A stretch of 64,000 bases of DNA from Drosophila persimilis (GCF_003286085.1 NW_020825288.1:25420001-25484000), one strand, 5' to 3'; shown: positions 34,001 to 43,650, counted from the stretch's first letter. Program-made: numbers and translations. The notes: generated by a model not told the origin, from the sequence alone.

Positions 34001-35081
34001 TGAATGCAGCCGACAAAAACAATAATATAACAGCACATTTGCGAGACAAGAACAAGAAATTCGACTATTACATATTTGCTCTTTTCTCTCCGTCTCCGTC
34101 TTCTCTTTTTAATCAATTCACAAACCATCTAAAACACACACGAAATTAAACCAAATTAAAACCGTTAGGAAACATGAACTTGCTACAAGGTAAATGAAAG
34201 AGCACGATCAAAAGAATGCACATGTTTCATGCCACCCCCTCCCCACAGTGCGTTTCCGAACAGCAAGACAGTTGGAGACGTAAAGATAACTGCAATACGA
34301 GGAGATCTACAACACAGATCCCATCCTAAATCCCATGTCCGTACATCCAGTCTGCGATCTGTTATCGATCGAACACGTATTTGAGACCCAGAACTATATA
34401 ACCAACTATACAAATCGAGTGGAAGCGAGTGAAAGTGGACTCGTCTCGGCGCTTATGCGGAAACCCATACCAACTGTCTTTTGGCTCGAAAACGCATTGT
34501 ACTACTACTCTATTGCACAGTTATTGTTATTGCACAAACCCATAGAATAGTTGATGTGGAACGTATAGTTTAGTTGTAGATGCTGTACACAGACGGAATC
34601 ACGCTTTAATTGTTGCATGTTTGATGGTCGTATACTTAAATTGTGGACAGCTGGCACCCAATGGGGTCGCACTTGTTGCATAGAACAGATGTTCAGTGTC
34701 CTCTGCAAACACTCGAAACAGTATTAATCAACATTCTCTACCATGTTCACAGACATACAAATGCTGACGTTGCTGGTGCCTGTACTGATTGGTTTCCTGG
34801 CCGATCCCAGCCGCCTTCGAACCTTGGCCAAATACCAGCGGCAGCTGCACGAGCAGGCCCTGCAGTGGCTGCTCAAGATTGGGCCGAAATACCCGAAGGA
34901 GTTCAAGGCACTGATGGGTCAGACACCGGAGCTGCGCCAGAAACTGGAGGCAGCCATACGCAGTCAGCAGCAGTCAATTAACATTGCCCAGAAGGCAACG
35001 GAAGCCCAGAGGAACGGTCTGCTGGCCAAGCCACAGAAGCCGACCATCAAGCTGAAGACGGACTTTAGCAACTTCCAATGA
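22072..35081 (+). CDS. HEATR5B: HEATR5B (HEAT repeat-containing protein 5B)
   Basis: Exons by frame and splice consensus: 22072-22136, 24438-24851, 24913-26550, 26636-26909, microexon 27074-27106, 29311-33067 and 34753-35081. Together they code for 2169 residues (human HEATR5B about 2070). Nearly the whole chain is helical HEAT-type repeat. Diagnostic segments are [60 protein letters not shown] and [10 protein letters not shown] near the C-terminus. An acidic loop ([13 protein letters not shown]) lies near residue 1299. HEATR5 proteins bind AP-1 adaptor accessory complexes and promote AP-1-dependent and dynein-driven endosomal and trans-Golgi transport; the D. melanogaster orthologue is, I believe, CG2747. 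The conventional start could be ATG 24514; the upstream exon adds 47 residues in frame. AATAAA at 35389-35394 ends the gene next to the Pbp95 stop codon. Confidence 0.93.
22137..24437 (+). other. HEATR5B intron 1
   Basis: 2.3 kb between a CAG|GTAAAA donor and a TTCTTTGCAG acceptor. Apart from the antisense ORF at 23.8-24.1 kb it shows only low-complexity and unique non-coding DNA. Confidence 0.6.
23822..24133 (-). CDS. Candidate intron-nested small membrane protein
   Basis: A 103-residue frame on the strand opposite to HEATR5B, entirely within its first intron. The N-terminal half is polar ([37 protein letters not shown]). Residues about 59-82 ([20 protein letters not shown]) form a strong hydrophobic helix, followed by a basic tail ([19 protein letters not shown]). 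Codons are varied, not a simple-repeat artefact, and the TAA stop overlaps AATAAA, a possible compact 3' end. Drosophila has many small nested testis-biased genes of this style. Against it: AT-rich introns produce chance frames, and no homologue is known to me. Confidence 0.35.
   Translation of the reverse strand: MGYPLPSNLHGRNRGKHCDSTSVPLELIDKLEYDSQNQISTISFKNMCTIQEPVKLMDWLIFLTLLYFFVIFRAVVLNFLFKKFCSLNLPFLIPEAFKFKIKE
27074..27106 (+). other. 33-nt HEATR5B microexon
   Basis: Eleven codons ([11 protein letters not shown]), phase 0 at both ends. They are flanked by a long CT-rich tract ending TTCCCAAAG and a strong GTAAGT donor. Inclusion or skipping keeps the HEATR5B frame, so it may be alternatively spliced. 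Confidence 0.6.
27107..29310 (+). other. HEATR5B intron 5 (after the microexon)
   Basis: 2.2 kb intron. The part at 27.4-28.4 kb is derived from a retrotransposon (separate entry). A G-rich triplicate (GGGCAGGGGGCAGGGGGCAG) lies near 28790-28810. The rest shows nothing recognisable. Confidence 0.55.
27414..28234 (-). mobile_element. BEL/Pao-type retrotransposon gag relic
   Basis: Minus-strand translation gives broken pieces in gag order. There is an N-terminal piece from 28234, then a piece reading [22 protein letters not shown] near 27860-27800, then RRYNR-like residues, then a piece with [20 protein letters not shown] at 27653-27414. PKFDG...W..F...F...H, a short Lys-rich block and a DRYN-type motif are typical of BEL/Pao gag proteins. 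Stops and frameshifts separate the pieces and no LTR or pol is seen, so this is an old fragment within a HEATR5B intron. Confidence 0.55.
33068..34752 (+). other. HEATR5B last intron
   Basis: 1.7 kb between CACC|GTAAGT and TTCACAG|ACATAC. It contains the inverted repeat and a CT microsatellite near 33964-33998; otherwise no features. Confidence 0.6.
33226..33465. repeat. Near-perfect 75-bp inverted repeat (hairpin) in the last HEATR5B intron
   Basis: The left arm 33226-33300 begins GCTTAATTTCTCGTTGCTGT; the right arm 33391-33465 is its reverse complement with one mismatch in 75. The loop is 90 bp. In RNA either strand would form a long stable stem. No target-site duplication is evident next to the arms, and the arm tips do not look like a known transposon terminus. 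Confidence 0.9.
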
Positions 35082-35388
35082 ACACGAATACGAATCGTCA
35101 TCTGTTAAAGCTGCTAATGCAATGCTTCTTTGTGCTCTATTAGATCTACTCACAGTCTGCTACAGAAAATGCTTTGCAGTGCAAATTATGAACATTCGCA
35201 CATCGCTCGGGGAGGGGCGCGTTCCATTCTCCCTGGAGGTGTGCCTTTGTTTTTCCTTTGCCTAAAATGTACTCGTACTATAAACATACAGACACACACT
35301 CAAACACGCGATGAAAGTACCTACAACTTTATAAATTATATTTGTTAGCTATTATAATGAGTAATATACGATGCGATATAAAGTAAAC

Positions 35389-35394
35389 AATAAA
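35389..35394 (+). terminator. Poly(A) signal of HEATR5B abutting the Pbp95 stop codon
   Basis: AATAAA two bases before the antisense Pbp95 stop codon (35398-35396). Cleavage 10-30 nt downstream would fall in Pbp95 coding DNA. Confidence 0.65.
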
Positions 35395-35395
35395 C

Positions 35396-37789
35396 TTATA
35401 AAGGCAAGAAGTCCTCCTCCTCCTTGAAGCTCATCCCCTCATCTTCGCTGAGGGGCTCCAATTTCGGTTTCTTCCTCTGTGGCTCAGCCAATCGGTTGAC
35501 ATGTGCCATTTGCTTGACTGCAATTTGTCTGCTCAGCTCCTCCTGCGTCGGTCGTGCCCCGGATTCAATGTAGTTGGCCAAAGGTCTTGGCAAGGCCATC
35601 AGGTGAGAGGGCAGCTCATCGAAGAGATGCGTTTCAAGTCGGCTCAGCAGAATGGTGCGATAAAACAGGGCTCGCAGACGGTGCCGGAATTGCTGGATGT
35701 GCGGCGAGGACTCGTCGTAGGCTGGCGACTCAGCGGGGGAGTGCTTTCCACTGTCGCCGGATAATATGCAAATGGCACGGAATCCCATCATCGTTGACCA
35801 GTTGGGGGGCAGGAGTAGCGAGTCCTGGGATGGCTTTTTGTCCTTCTTTTTCTTTGGCAGCGTCTTGAGCAATTGGTTGTAGGAAACACACAATTGCAGG
35901 GGCATTGAAACGCTCTGAATGGGCTTCAAGTTCTTGGACGCTGGTGGCTTGTAGTTTAACGCCTCGATCACATATGCGAGATTCAAGGCATCCTTGGGTA
36001 TCGAAAAGTGTTCCGACGACGGTGATGCCCTCAGTTGAAGATCGTAGCTATATTTGAAGTACTCATAGACCTGCACATCTATTTCGCTGGGCCCGACTTT
36101 TATGTTAGAGCTCCTTCTCTCCCCTGCTCTCGATGGACGCGTTTGATGCTTCGACGGATCGATGGAGTCAGGATCCTGCTGCCACACTTCCAGACACTCC
36201 GCCCAATTGTCAGCCGTGACGATATTGTTTTTATTTTTAAAACACCTTCGGCGCGGAAAGTCTGCGACCGTGGCCGAAGGATGCTGCTCTAGGAAGCGTT
36301 TTATTACCAAGAAACGCGTCCTGCAACTGGTCCGAGTGTGATTTCCAAGATGCGCAGCACAGTTCACCCACTGAGCGGCCCCGTGCTCCGTGACAAAATC
36401 CATCAGTTTGGTGTCGTCCAGCACCGACCAAGGGTCGGTCTTGGTGCGTTGGGCGAGGTTATTGTGGTATCGGGTACGGAGCTGTGCCAGCGAACGGTTG
36501 GGAAACAGAGTGCGGGGAAAGCTATTGAATTTACCATTGTACTCCTCCACGGCAGCAAAGAGCATTATGTCCTCCGTCGTGGTGAAGGGTGCTGCAATTG
36601 AAATAAACCGAAAATGTTTAGTTGGAGGAACGTTGGGGGAGAAAGCCCATTCCATTTCACACTGCTCACCATGGCTGATGCTTGGATGCAGCGTATACGT
36701 ATAGCGTCCGATCAGAGTGGACTTGGACCTGCCGGGAAAGTGTTCCGACACCCGCTGCCAATTGATCTGGCCATTCACAGTATTCATTTCGACAAGACGC
36801 TTTAGTGTCTCATTGTCCTTCTCGGTCCATCGAACACTGGACGATGGCTCCAGGTGGTGACGGAACGCCACCAGGACACGCACGAAACACTGATAGTCCG
36901 ATCGCCGATCCAACGCCGAAGCTATCTTCTCCCAGTTCTGCATGTGATTCGCTTTGGCCGCCGCCACCAGAGCTGCGTCCTCCGACGCACTCCAGTCCTC
37001 GCGGCTCAGCTGCGGATGTAGATAAACGCGCCACATTGCCTCTGAGCTGTAGGTAGAATGACGGAACTCCAAGTCCAGAGTACTGATCTGGGTCCAGTCG
37101 ATGCTAAAGCTGCTGTCGGCGTTGGCCAGCAGACTGGCCAGAGACCGAACATGTCGCTCGATGGGCTTTCGATTGAGAGAGTTTGGAGCCTTTTCACAGG
37201 CGGCATGGTCCAGCAGCTGTAGTAGGTCAGTGGGTCAGTAGGGAGAACAATTAGTCTGGTCCGTGAAAGTTTCGTAAAAATGCGGCTCGTTCGGCCAAAG
37301 ACTCACCTGTTGCTTGATGCCCATAATCAAATTCTTCTTGTCCAGAATAGTCCACACGTGTTTGGAGCGCATATCGAAGTCCGAAGGAAACATCTCCGTG
37401 TGACTACGCGCCTCGTAGTCCTCGTTATTCGGACAACTGCGTCCATCAATATCTCGAAAATACAAATTTCCCTTGAAGTGGAAGGTGGCTCCACGGCGGA
37501 TCGCTCCACATATTCCATACATTTCAGTGCTTCCCTTATTAAGCCTGCTGTTACATTGGGTGCGCGGCTTTAGGCGGCGGATTAAAATCTCCTCGTTCCG
37601 TGCATATCGAGCCCGGACAGATTTCAGCAACGCTAGAACCTTTGCGCGCACTTGGTGCAGGCGTCGCTGCAGCTCATGGTTGAGCAGCAGGGCATTGGTC
37701 TCGCTCGGCTCTGAGGTGGCTATTAGCAGCGATGTGATCTCTGCCAGCAGTTGATTGGGGTTCAAACTAAGCAGGTTCTCGACATCCAT
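35396..37789 (-). CDS. Pbp95: SNAPc largest subunit (SNAPC4 / PBP95), Myb-repeat snRNA promoter factor
   Basis: Three exons: 37789-37307, 37216-36670 and 36591-35396, 741 residues. The N-terminal part holds the SNAPC4-specific region (LLNHELQRRLHQVRAKV, CNSRLNKGSTEMYGICGAIR, FDMRSKHVWTILDKKNLI). The middle contains Myb-type repeats: LSREDWSASEDAALVAAAKA, VRWTEKDNETLKRLVEMN, FTTTEDIMLFAAVEEYN and PWSVLDDTKLMDFVTEHGA, each with the usual Trp or aromatic spacing. The C-terminus is acidic and basic low complexity. SNAPc binds the proximal sequence element of snRNA genes and recruits RNA polymerase II or III. The 78-bp intron 36669-36592 has no in-frame stop, so retention would insert 26 residues. 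An upstream ATG at 37846 would add 19 residues; the one used lies in the family-typical context. Confidence 0.92.
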
Positions 37790-38653
37790 CGCGCACGCAT
37801 CGCTCGTTTTGTTTATATTGCAAATTGTGAAATAGTGATGGCCCAAAGACCAACTATCGAATTATGATGAGCAGGATCTGTGTTTGGTAAAAACCCAGTG
37901 CTGTCAACTGTTTAGACCAAAAATAGCTGTTTTTGTTGCAAATTTGAAACACATGGCTAAATTTAAAACTAAACAGTTAATTATTTGTCAGAATCGGACC
38001 TATAGCTTATTATCGGACTTATCCATTGTACCAAATGTATTTAGGCATTGCCTGCGCAACACGTATCTGTAAATATTTTAAATCTATTCTATTATTAAAT
38101 GGCCATCCTATTCCTGACCTTGGATTTACCTATGTTGACCTGGGGTAAGACGTGAAAACTTCAGCCCAAGACGGCCAATAGCTATATTACCATAGGCATA
38201 AGCAAATTAGCAATCGAACTTGAAAAATATCCAAAAACTAGCTATAATAGCTGATTTGGTAACACTGGATATGAGTCACAACCATCGATACATATCGGAA
38301 CATATCTATTGAAACAATGAGCAGAAGAAGTTCAAATTTGAATAAAGTGTATTGTCCTAATTGCAACACTGTTGACGCGACATGTAGAATTCCGAGTGAA
38401 AAAATTAGCCCAACTGGTTTGAGAGACCACCTCTCGCACAAAATCATTCGTATTTCCCCATAATTTCAAACAAATATTTAGCAAGACATCGATACATTCA
38501 AACTATCGGGGGAAGAGCTGTAACTGATGACTGGCAATCGGCCATCGCTGTTGGTTTGTGCAACAACAAAAGAAAAGAGAGAAAAAAAAAACGCGTAGAA
38601 GGGAAGTTGGCTCATTAAACTAACAAAATTCGCTGTAGATGCGTTAACATAAC
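37790..38653. promoter_or_regulatory. Divergent region between Pbp95 and the UBAP1-like gene
   Basis: Serves both 5' ends. A Motif 1-like TTGGTAACACTGG lies at 38256-38268 in plus orientation, followed by ATCGATA strings near 38284 and 38487 (DRE half or near-full sites). A small ORF at 38317 follows the first pair. Confidence 0.45.
38317..38463 (+). CDS. Candidate small ORF, 48 residues, possible zinc-binding peptide
   Basis: ATG in a good fly context (GAAACAATG) starts a frame ending TAA at 38461-38463. The peptide has a CPNC pair (VYCPNCNTVDATC) and a later HLSH (TGLRDHLSHK), a spacing that could bind one zinc ion. It lies about 50 bp downstream of a Motif 1-like core promoter element and an ATCGATA. 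It may be an independent micropeptide gene or an upstream ORF of the UBAP1-like transcript starting at 38654. No homologue is recognised. Confidence 0.3.
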   Translation: MSRRSSNLNKVYCPNCNTVDATCRIPSEKISPTGLRDHLSHKIIRISP

Positions 38654-40361
38654 ATGGACGATGTCCCGGTCAAGATAGTTGAACGCTATAAACCTCCGCC
38701 ACCCGTTTACCAGCTGCCACAAACGACTGTGAACCGATTGGGACAATACAAAGAAAACTTCTACGAAGATCAGCCTGACTACCACTATGACTTCCAACTG
38801 GAGCGCGCTGTTCTGGACAAGGCGCACCGTTGGCATCAGTTACGCCAGCAGCAGAGGAAGGACCGGGAAAAGCGCCAGGAGCGACGCAAGGTGGAGCGTC
38901 AGCGCGAGATGGAGGCCAAGCAGAAGGAAATGCTCGGAGCTGTCGACTACCCCAGTGCCGACGATTTGTCATCCTCCGATGACGAGGAGAAGGTGGAGGT
39001 GGTGGAGGAAAACGAACAACAGCCGCCTCCGCGGCAGCCACACCAGCTAGAGCCGGAACAATCTGAGTCACACGACTCCCACGAACCAAAGTCAATAATC
39101 TTGTGCAATTTTCACAACATTTTGCAGCCGACGATCCTAAGCACGGCGCCAGTGGCCATCGCTCAGACTTTGCACAAGCGTAACAGCTCGCTTAACTATG
39201 CCGACTTCGAGTACAATATGAACTCAACGCCCTTTGATAATATTGAATTGAAGACCATCAACGATTTGGATGTCCTCGCGCAGGTGCTGCATCAGACCAA
39301 GCTCCAAGAGCAGAAGGAGCAACGGCAGCTCCAGCAGCAAGCGGAACAGATTGAGAAGGGGGAGCAGGAGCAGGACCAGGAGGAGGATGTGAAGCAGGAT
39401 CAAGAGCAGAAAACGATGCCAGCTCCTGCTGCGCTGACCGTAACGACGTTGGCGGAAACCAAAGCGACGCTCGACAGCGTCAATTTCCATGTTCACTGTG
39501 ATGATGACAATGCCTACAAGCATGAAGATAGTAACAACATTCCAGCCAGTGGCCAGGCGCAAAATGTAAACACGTCCCTCTATCAGACGCCTCTTTATAG
39601 CGTTTCGCAGCAGCAGCAGCAGACGCAGTCCCAGCCGCAGCAGAATCAGGAGCAGGCGCACTTCCAGGTAAGAAAACTACCGTTACCGCGTGTCACACAC
39701 AGTCTGTATCATGGATTGACATTTCAGGTGTACCATATGCAAGGCTATAGCCATCCCTACTATCCCCAACAGCAGCAGCAGCAGCTCTACCACAATCAGA
39801 ATAACTATTACGCTAATGGCTTTGGCACGCCCAACCATGTGATGCCGTCGCCATCTGTCTTGGCTCTGAGCCAGGCGGAGGCAGAGGCGGCCACCAAGTC
39901 GAAGAGTGTTCCCGACATCCTGCGAGAGCTGAAAACAGAGCTGCAGCAGGCGGAAAAACGCCGCACCCGCCTACACAGTCACAATGAGGAGCAGCAGAAG
40001 CCACATCTCCCATTGACTTCGCCACAGCGACTGGAGCAGACGGAGAAGATGGACAACCACACCTTTGGAGAGCTGGCTGGGCCGGCACAGAAACTAGTGA
40101 AACGCATTAGCAGCATGGGATTTCCCCTGGAGCGTGTCGCCAAGGTTGTCAGTCTGTGTGGCATCGACGACAAGAAGGTGCGGACGATGAGTGTTAGAAT
40201 CCTCCCCAGCACTAATCTCCTTCTATCCTTCGCAGATAATCGAACACCTCATCCCCCTGGGCGAACTAATGGATCTCGGCTTCGACGAAACGAAAATCTC
40301 GGCGGCGCTTCTAAAGTTCGACAACAATAAGGACAAGGCGCTGGACTATTTAATCAATTAG
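38654..40361 (+). CDS. UBAP1-like ESCRT-I subunit (UMA and tandem UBA)
   Basis: Exons 38654-39667, 39728-40177 and 40236-40361 give 529 residues. The N-terminal DDVPVKIVERYKPPPPVYQLP is a UMA-type motif that binds the ESCRT-I core. Charged coiled-coil sequence follows (RKDREKRQERRKVERQREME), then Gln-rich segments near 220-260 and 310-335. The C-terminus is a SOUBA-like tandem UBA region: KLVKRISSMGFPLERVAKVV, then across the last intron LGELMDLGFDETKISAALLK and DKALDYLIN. In animals UBAP1 acts in an ESCRT-I subset that sorts ubiquitinated receptors at endosomes. Intron 1 (60 bp) is in frame without stops, so unspliced RNA would add 20 residues. The second intron donor is AAG|GTGCGG, weaker than average. 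AATAAA at 40598-40603. Confidence 0.82.
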
Positions 40362-40597
40362 TTAATTTGAAAATCTAACCATCCGCATCCCTATTCCAAG
40401 CCACCCGCAACCCGATAGACGCCAGGCTCTGTTGAATGTGTTTTTTTAATTCTCGTGAGATATTCTTTGCATAAGTTGAGAGAGTGCGCGGCAGTTTACA
40501 GAGAAGAGGGCACATCAAAGAAAGCTAATGCTAAGCAGCGCCTAAAGGTATTTCTATAACATCATCGAAGCAGTAGCAGCACTTGCAGAAATACCAG

Positions 40598-40603
40598 AAT
40601 AAA
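40598..40603 (+). terminator. Poly(A) signal of the UBAP1-like gene
   Basis: AATAAA 45 bp before the stop codon of the convergent UBL7-like gene; transcripts of the two genes probably meet tail to tail. Confidence 0.6.
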
Positions 40604-40647
40604 TATATATATAAGTTCATAAAGTATACACAAGTTTTTTGTGCGAC

Positions 40648-42038
40648 TCAATTCATGCCCAGCATCAGCAGATTGATGGCATGCTCCACGTTGCCATCGG
40701 CCATGGTCAGATAGTTGACGTTCTGTGTGTGATTGATGAAGCCCATCGCGGCCATAGTGCGCAGCTGCTCGGTGAAGCGATGGCGGCGATAGCACCGAGG
40801 CAGGACATCGCTGTCGTCTCCACCAGCCGCGTCGTCGTCGTCGTCTACATCGTCGGTCGATGCCTCGGCTCCTGCAGAGGCCTCTACTTCCATGCTCTCC
40901 GCTGGCTGCTGTGCCAGAGACTGAAAAGCCCTGGCCAGCTCATTGCGAAACAGCTCCGAGGAAATGGAACTGCTGCCGCTAGCTCCTAGAGCAGAATTGC
41001 TACTACTACTACCGGCAATGGGGGCCGAGGTGGTGCGTGGCCTCTCATCGCCCTGCTGGGCTTCATCCGCGTTCCGCTGGGCGATGTTCGACAGCGAATT
41101 AAACGAGGTTACATTGGCTAGAGCATTGGCCAGCTGCTGACGGCTGATCTGCCGGATATTGGCCAGCTCATCGCGACGATTAGCGGCGGCAGCCACCATT
41201 CCACTGCTTCCGCTGCTGCTGCTTCCGGCGCCCAGGGAGTTCTCCTCCTCCGACGAGGTGGTGGACTCGGAGGCCGCCTGCTCTTGAACTACGGTCATTG
41301 AAGAGTGAGATTGATCGTCAGAAAAAAGCACAAGGGAAAAAGAATTGACTTACATTGGGTGGCGGAGCTGTTCCGAGCCAGCTCCTTGCGTATGGTTTCC
41401 ACGATGAATGGGGCCGCGTCGCAGATCAGTGGATATTCGCGCACCAGATTCTGCACCACCTCCGGCTCGTGCAACATGTTGAACAGCACAGAGTCGCGAA
41501 TCAGGGCCTGTGCACCCAGGTTGCGACGAAATTCCGGATACTCGGCCAGGATCGTTTGCAGAATGTTGAATCTGCAGCTGACACTGACCTGCAGGTGCGA
41601 GGTCAGGGAGAAGAGCTCCTGTATGAGCTTCGTGTTGATCTCGGATGCCGCTGGCGGAACATACGGCGTGTAACGCGTCGTTTTTCGGAAGCAGTGGATC
41701 ACGGCATTCGGTTTGATGGCCTTGCTAAGAGTCTCCACATCGTCGAGTACTTGGCCATGATGGCAGATTTCTGCAGATTGGGGCAGATCGCAATGTGTAA
41801 GGCAAGGTAGATGCGTAGATGATGAGTGAGCACAATCTTAATGGCGATGCGCAATGCGTATGCGTCGTTATGTGCAACGCCGTGTCGGTCACTCACCCAA
41901 TTCGCTGGCATCGAACTGCAGTTGAAGCTCCTTTGTGACGATTGTCTTCAGGTAGGCCACGTTTTGCTCCAGATCGATGTTGTGCAAAGGATGAACATCG
42001 CTCAGTTTGTTCTTGAGCAGGGCGTAAACTGTATGCAT
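40648..42038 (-). CDS. UBL7-like ubiquitin-like/UBA protein
   Basis: Three exons: 42038-41897, 41770-41354 and 41288-40648, 399 residues (human UBL7 380). Exon 1 and the start of exon 2 encode a ubiquitin-like fold (NVAYLKTIVTKELQ; then LEICHHGQVLDDVETLSKAI, VIHCFRK), matching UBL7 in the YCGRKLKDDQTL position. The central helical region (LAEYPEFRRNLGAQALIRDS, MLHEPEVVQNLVREYP) corresponds to the UBL7 middle. A Ser-rich acidic linker, ISRQQLANALANV (compare ITQSELATALALA) and a C-terminal UBA (FTEQLRTMAAMGFINHTQN..GNVEHAINLLML) complete the match. UBL7 is a ubiquilin-like shuttle candidate; its cargo is not well defined. The promoter appears to sit within a repeat copy. Confidence 0.85.
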
Positions 42039-42104
42039 TGTTCGTTCTTCAGGCTAGTGCAAAAAATATTTGTTTGTGTCGGGGGTACGGGTGCTTGCTT
42101 CTAT

Positions 42105-42185
42105 TCCAGTGTAACCGCGAATTTATCGTTAAAACAAACCATCCGACCCTCAGAAATATACCAAAATATACCGTCAATATACTGA
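42105..42185 (-). promoter_or_regulatory. Core promoter of the UBL7-like gene (Motif 1 + Motif 6), within a repeat copy
   Basis: Read on the minus strand this is GGTATATTTTGGTATATTTC, then about 45 bp later CGGTTACACTGG, about 70 bp before the ATG. These match Drosophila core promoter Motif 6 (KTYRGTATWTTT) and Motif 1 (YGGTCACACTR), which mark TATA-less housekeeping promoters. The same arrangement occurs at 4692-4800 in the repeat cluster. Confidence 0.6.
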
Positions 42186-42205
42186 CACATTCAAGTTCTA
42201 TTTTA

Positions 42206-42370
42206 CATAGTCCTCGTTTTTGATATTCCGTGGAATATTACTAGCTATATAGAACATTTAGCCATGTCATCATAATTTTATACGATTGATGAATCAATTT
42301 TCTAATTGACTGGTTTATTTTAAACACTTGCTTTTATTGCATTTTGCGTATAAAGAGGTTTTAGCGAAAT
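42206..42370. repeat. Copy of the 4.7-6.4 kb repeat module
   Basis: Shares CCTCGTTTTTGATATTCCGT, ACATTTAGCCATG, GATTGATGAATCAATTTTCTA and a trailing GAGGTTTTAGCGAA with the cluster near 4.8-5.4 kb, and is continuous with the promoter block on its left. Confidence 0.75.
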
Positions 42371-42406
42371 AGGTCAAAGCAAAAAAACGAAAGAGGATAG
42401 TCGTTT

Positions 42407-42673
42407 CTATTGCCTACGGGGAATTGAACCTACCTCACTATTGTCCCATTCAGCAACGATCGCTTGTTTTAAGTCCTTCAAGTCCTGCCTTGTGTAGGCA
42501 TAAACTTTGGCTGCAAAGAAGCCCCACAGAACCTCAATTTGATTTAAGTCCGGACTCATTGAAGCCCACTTTATCAACGGTTTATTGTGGGTCTCAAAAT
42601 AGCTCGTTGAGGCCCGGGAGAAATGAATTGGCACAGTGTATGCCGAATGTTGCGCACAATGAGTCTGGCCCAT
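42407..42673 (-). mobile_element. Tc1-like transposase C-terminal relic
   Basis: An 88-residue piece with SPDLNQIEVLWGFFAAKVYA, the region around the last catalytic Glu of Tc1/mariner transposases, followed by a helical end (QDLKDLKQAIVAEW). The N-terminal two thirds, including the first two catalytic Asp, are missing. It differs from the intact element at 53-55 kb. Confidence 0.75.
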
Positions 42674-43021
42674 GGTTGCCTCATCCTTAAGAACGCTACA
42701 AGGTGTATGACCTATAAAGGGGGCTAGCCCGCTAAATCGGTAGGCCTTTCGAATAATCAGTACATATTTGACTTTTCAAAACCTATAGGATTTAGGCGGC
42801 AGCACAAGCAAGCAGAAGGCCAATCTCAGTAGAGGCGGCTGATCGATCACCAAATGCCGGTCCTTTGCTGGCCAGGATGTGGTCTGTGCTTTTAGCTACC
42901 ACTCATATATTGGGTGAGTAGGAGTTTCTACAGTTACCGTTCGCACCTCTATAGTAACCGATTTGCTCCACGCAACAGCGTCCCACATAGTAGCCGAGTA
43001 GAAAACACTCGTTTGTGAAAT
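42674..43021. other. Intergenic, upstream of the acylphosphatase gene
   Basis: No gene seen. It must contain the acylphosphatase promoter; no clear core element recognised. Confidence 0.4.
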
Positions 43022-43650
43022 ATGTCGTCTAAGGAAACACAAACAGATCCGAAAAGGAGCAAAAAGATAGCTGAGGAAGAACCAAAATCAACTAAGAATG
43101 TGACCACACAAACTACGGTAGAAGCGAAGCCGAAACCAGCGCAACCAGCTGCACAGCTGATTCAAAAGATATTAGATTGCCAATTTGAAATATTCGGTAT
43201 TGTGCAAGGTGAGCTAAAGCCAACACATCCGCAATATTAGAACAAAACCAAAGTCAGTTCCTTTGCAGGGGTCTCCTTTCGAATGGTAAGATTCCGATCA
43301 ATGGCATTCACATTGGTAAAATAGTTACATTCGCTTTTTTTACTGATTTACTATTTTACTAAAGTATACGATGCGAAGGGCTGAGAAGCTAGGGGTGCGG
43401 GGTTGGTGCATGAACACCCCACGCAATACTTTCACGGGCCAAATCCAGGGCTATGAACCAGCATTTGAGGCAATGTAGGCGGAAAAAGCCGCAAACTACG
43501 TACATACCAATACTTAAATATTCTCCCTGCAGGCGTCTCTGGCTAGAGCACACTGGCAGCCCCACGAGTCGGATTGACAAGTGTATTTTTGGCACCACCA
43601 ATATATTGCAAGAATTTACATTTGATTCGTTTACTATTCGAAACGAATAA
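43022..43650 (+). CDS. Acylphosphatase with N-terminal extension
   Basis: Four exons: 43022-43208, 43269-43285 (only 17 nt), 43365-43474 and 43533-43650, giving 143 residues. The acylphosphatase fold starts near residue 53: FEIFGIVQGVSFRM contains the phosphate-binding loop with the catalytic Arg; RGWCMNTPRNTFTGQIQGY contains the catalytic Asn; WLEHTGSPTSRIDKC and a final FDSFTI complete the domain. Typical acylphosphatases have about 98 residues. Here a Lys/Thr/Glu-rich extension of about 45 residues (MSSKETQTDPKRSKKIAEEE) precedes it. The enzyme hydrolyses acylphosphates such as 1,3-bisphosphoglycerate. The 17-nt exon carries the catalytic loop, so its inclusion is essential; splice sites on both sides are good. 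Confidence 0.88.
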
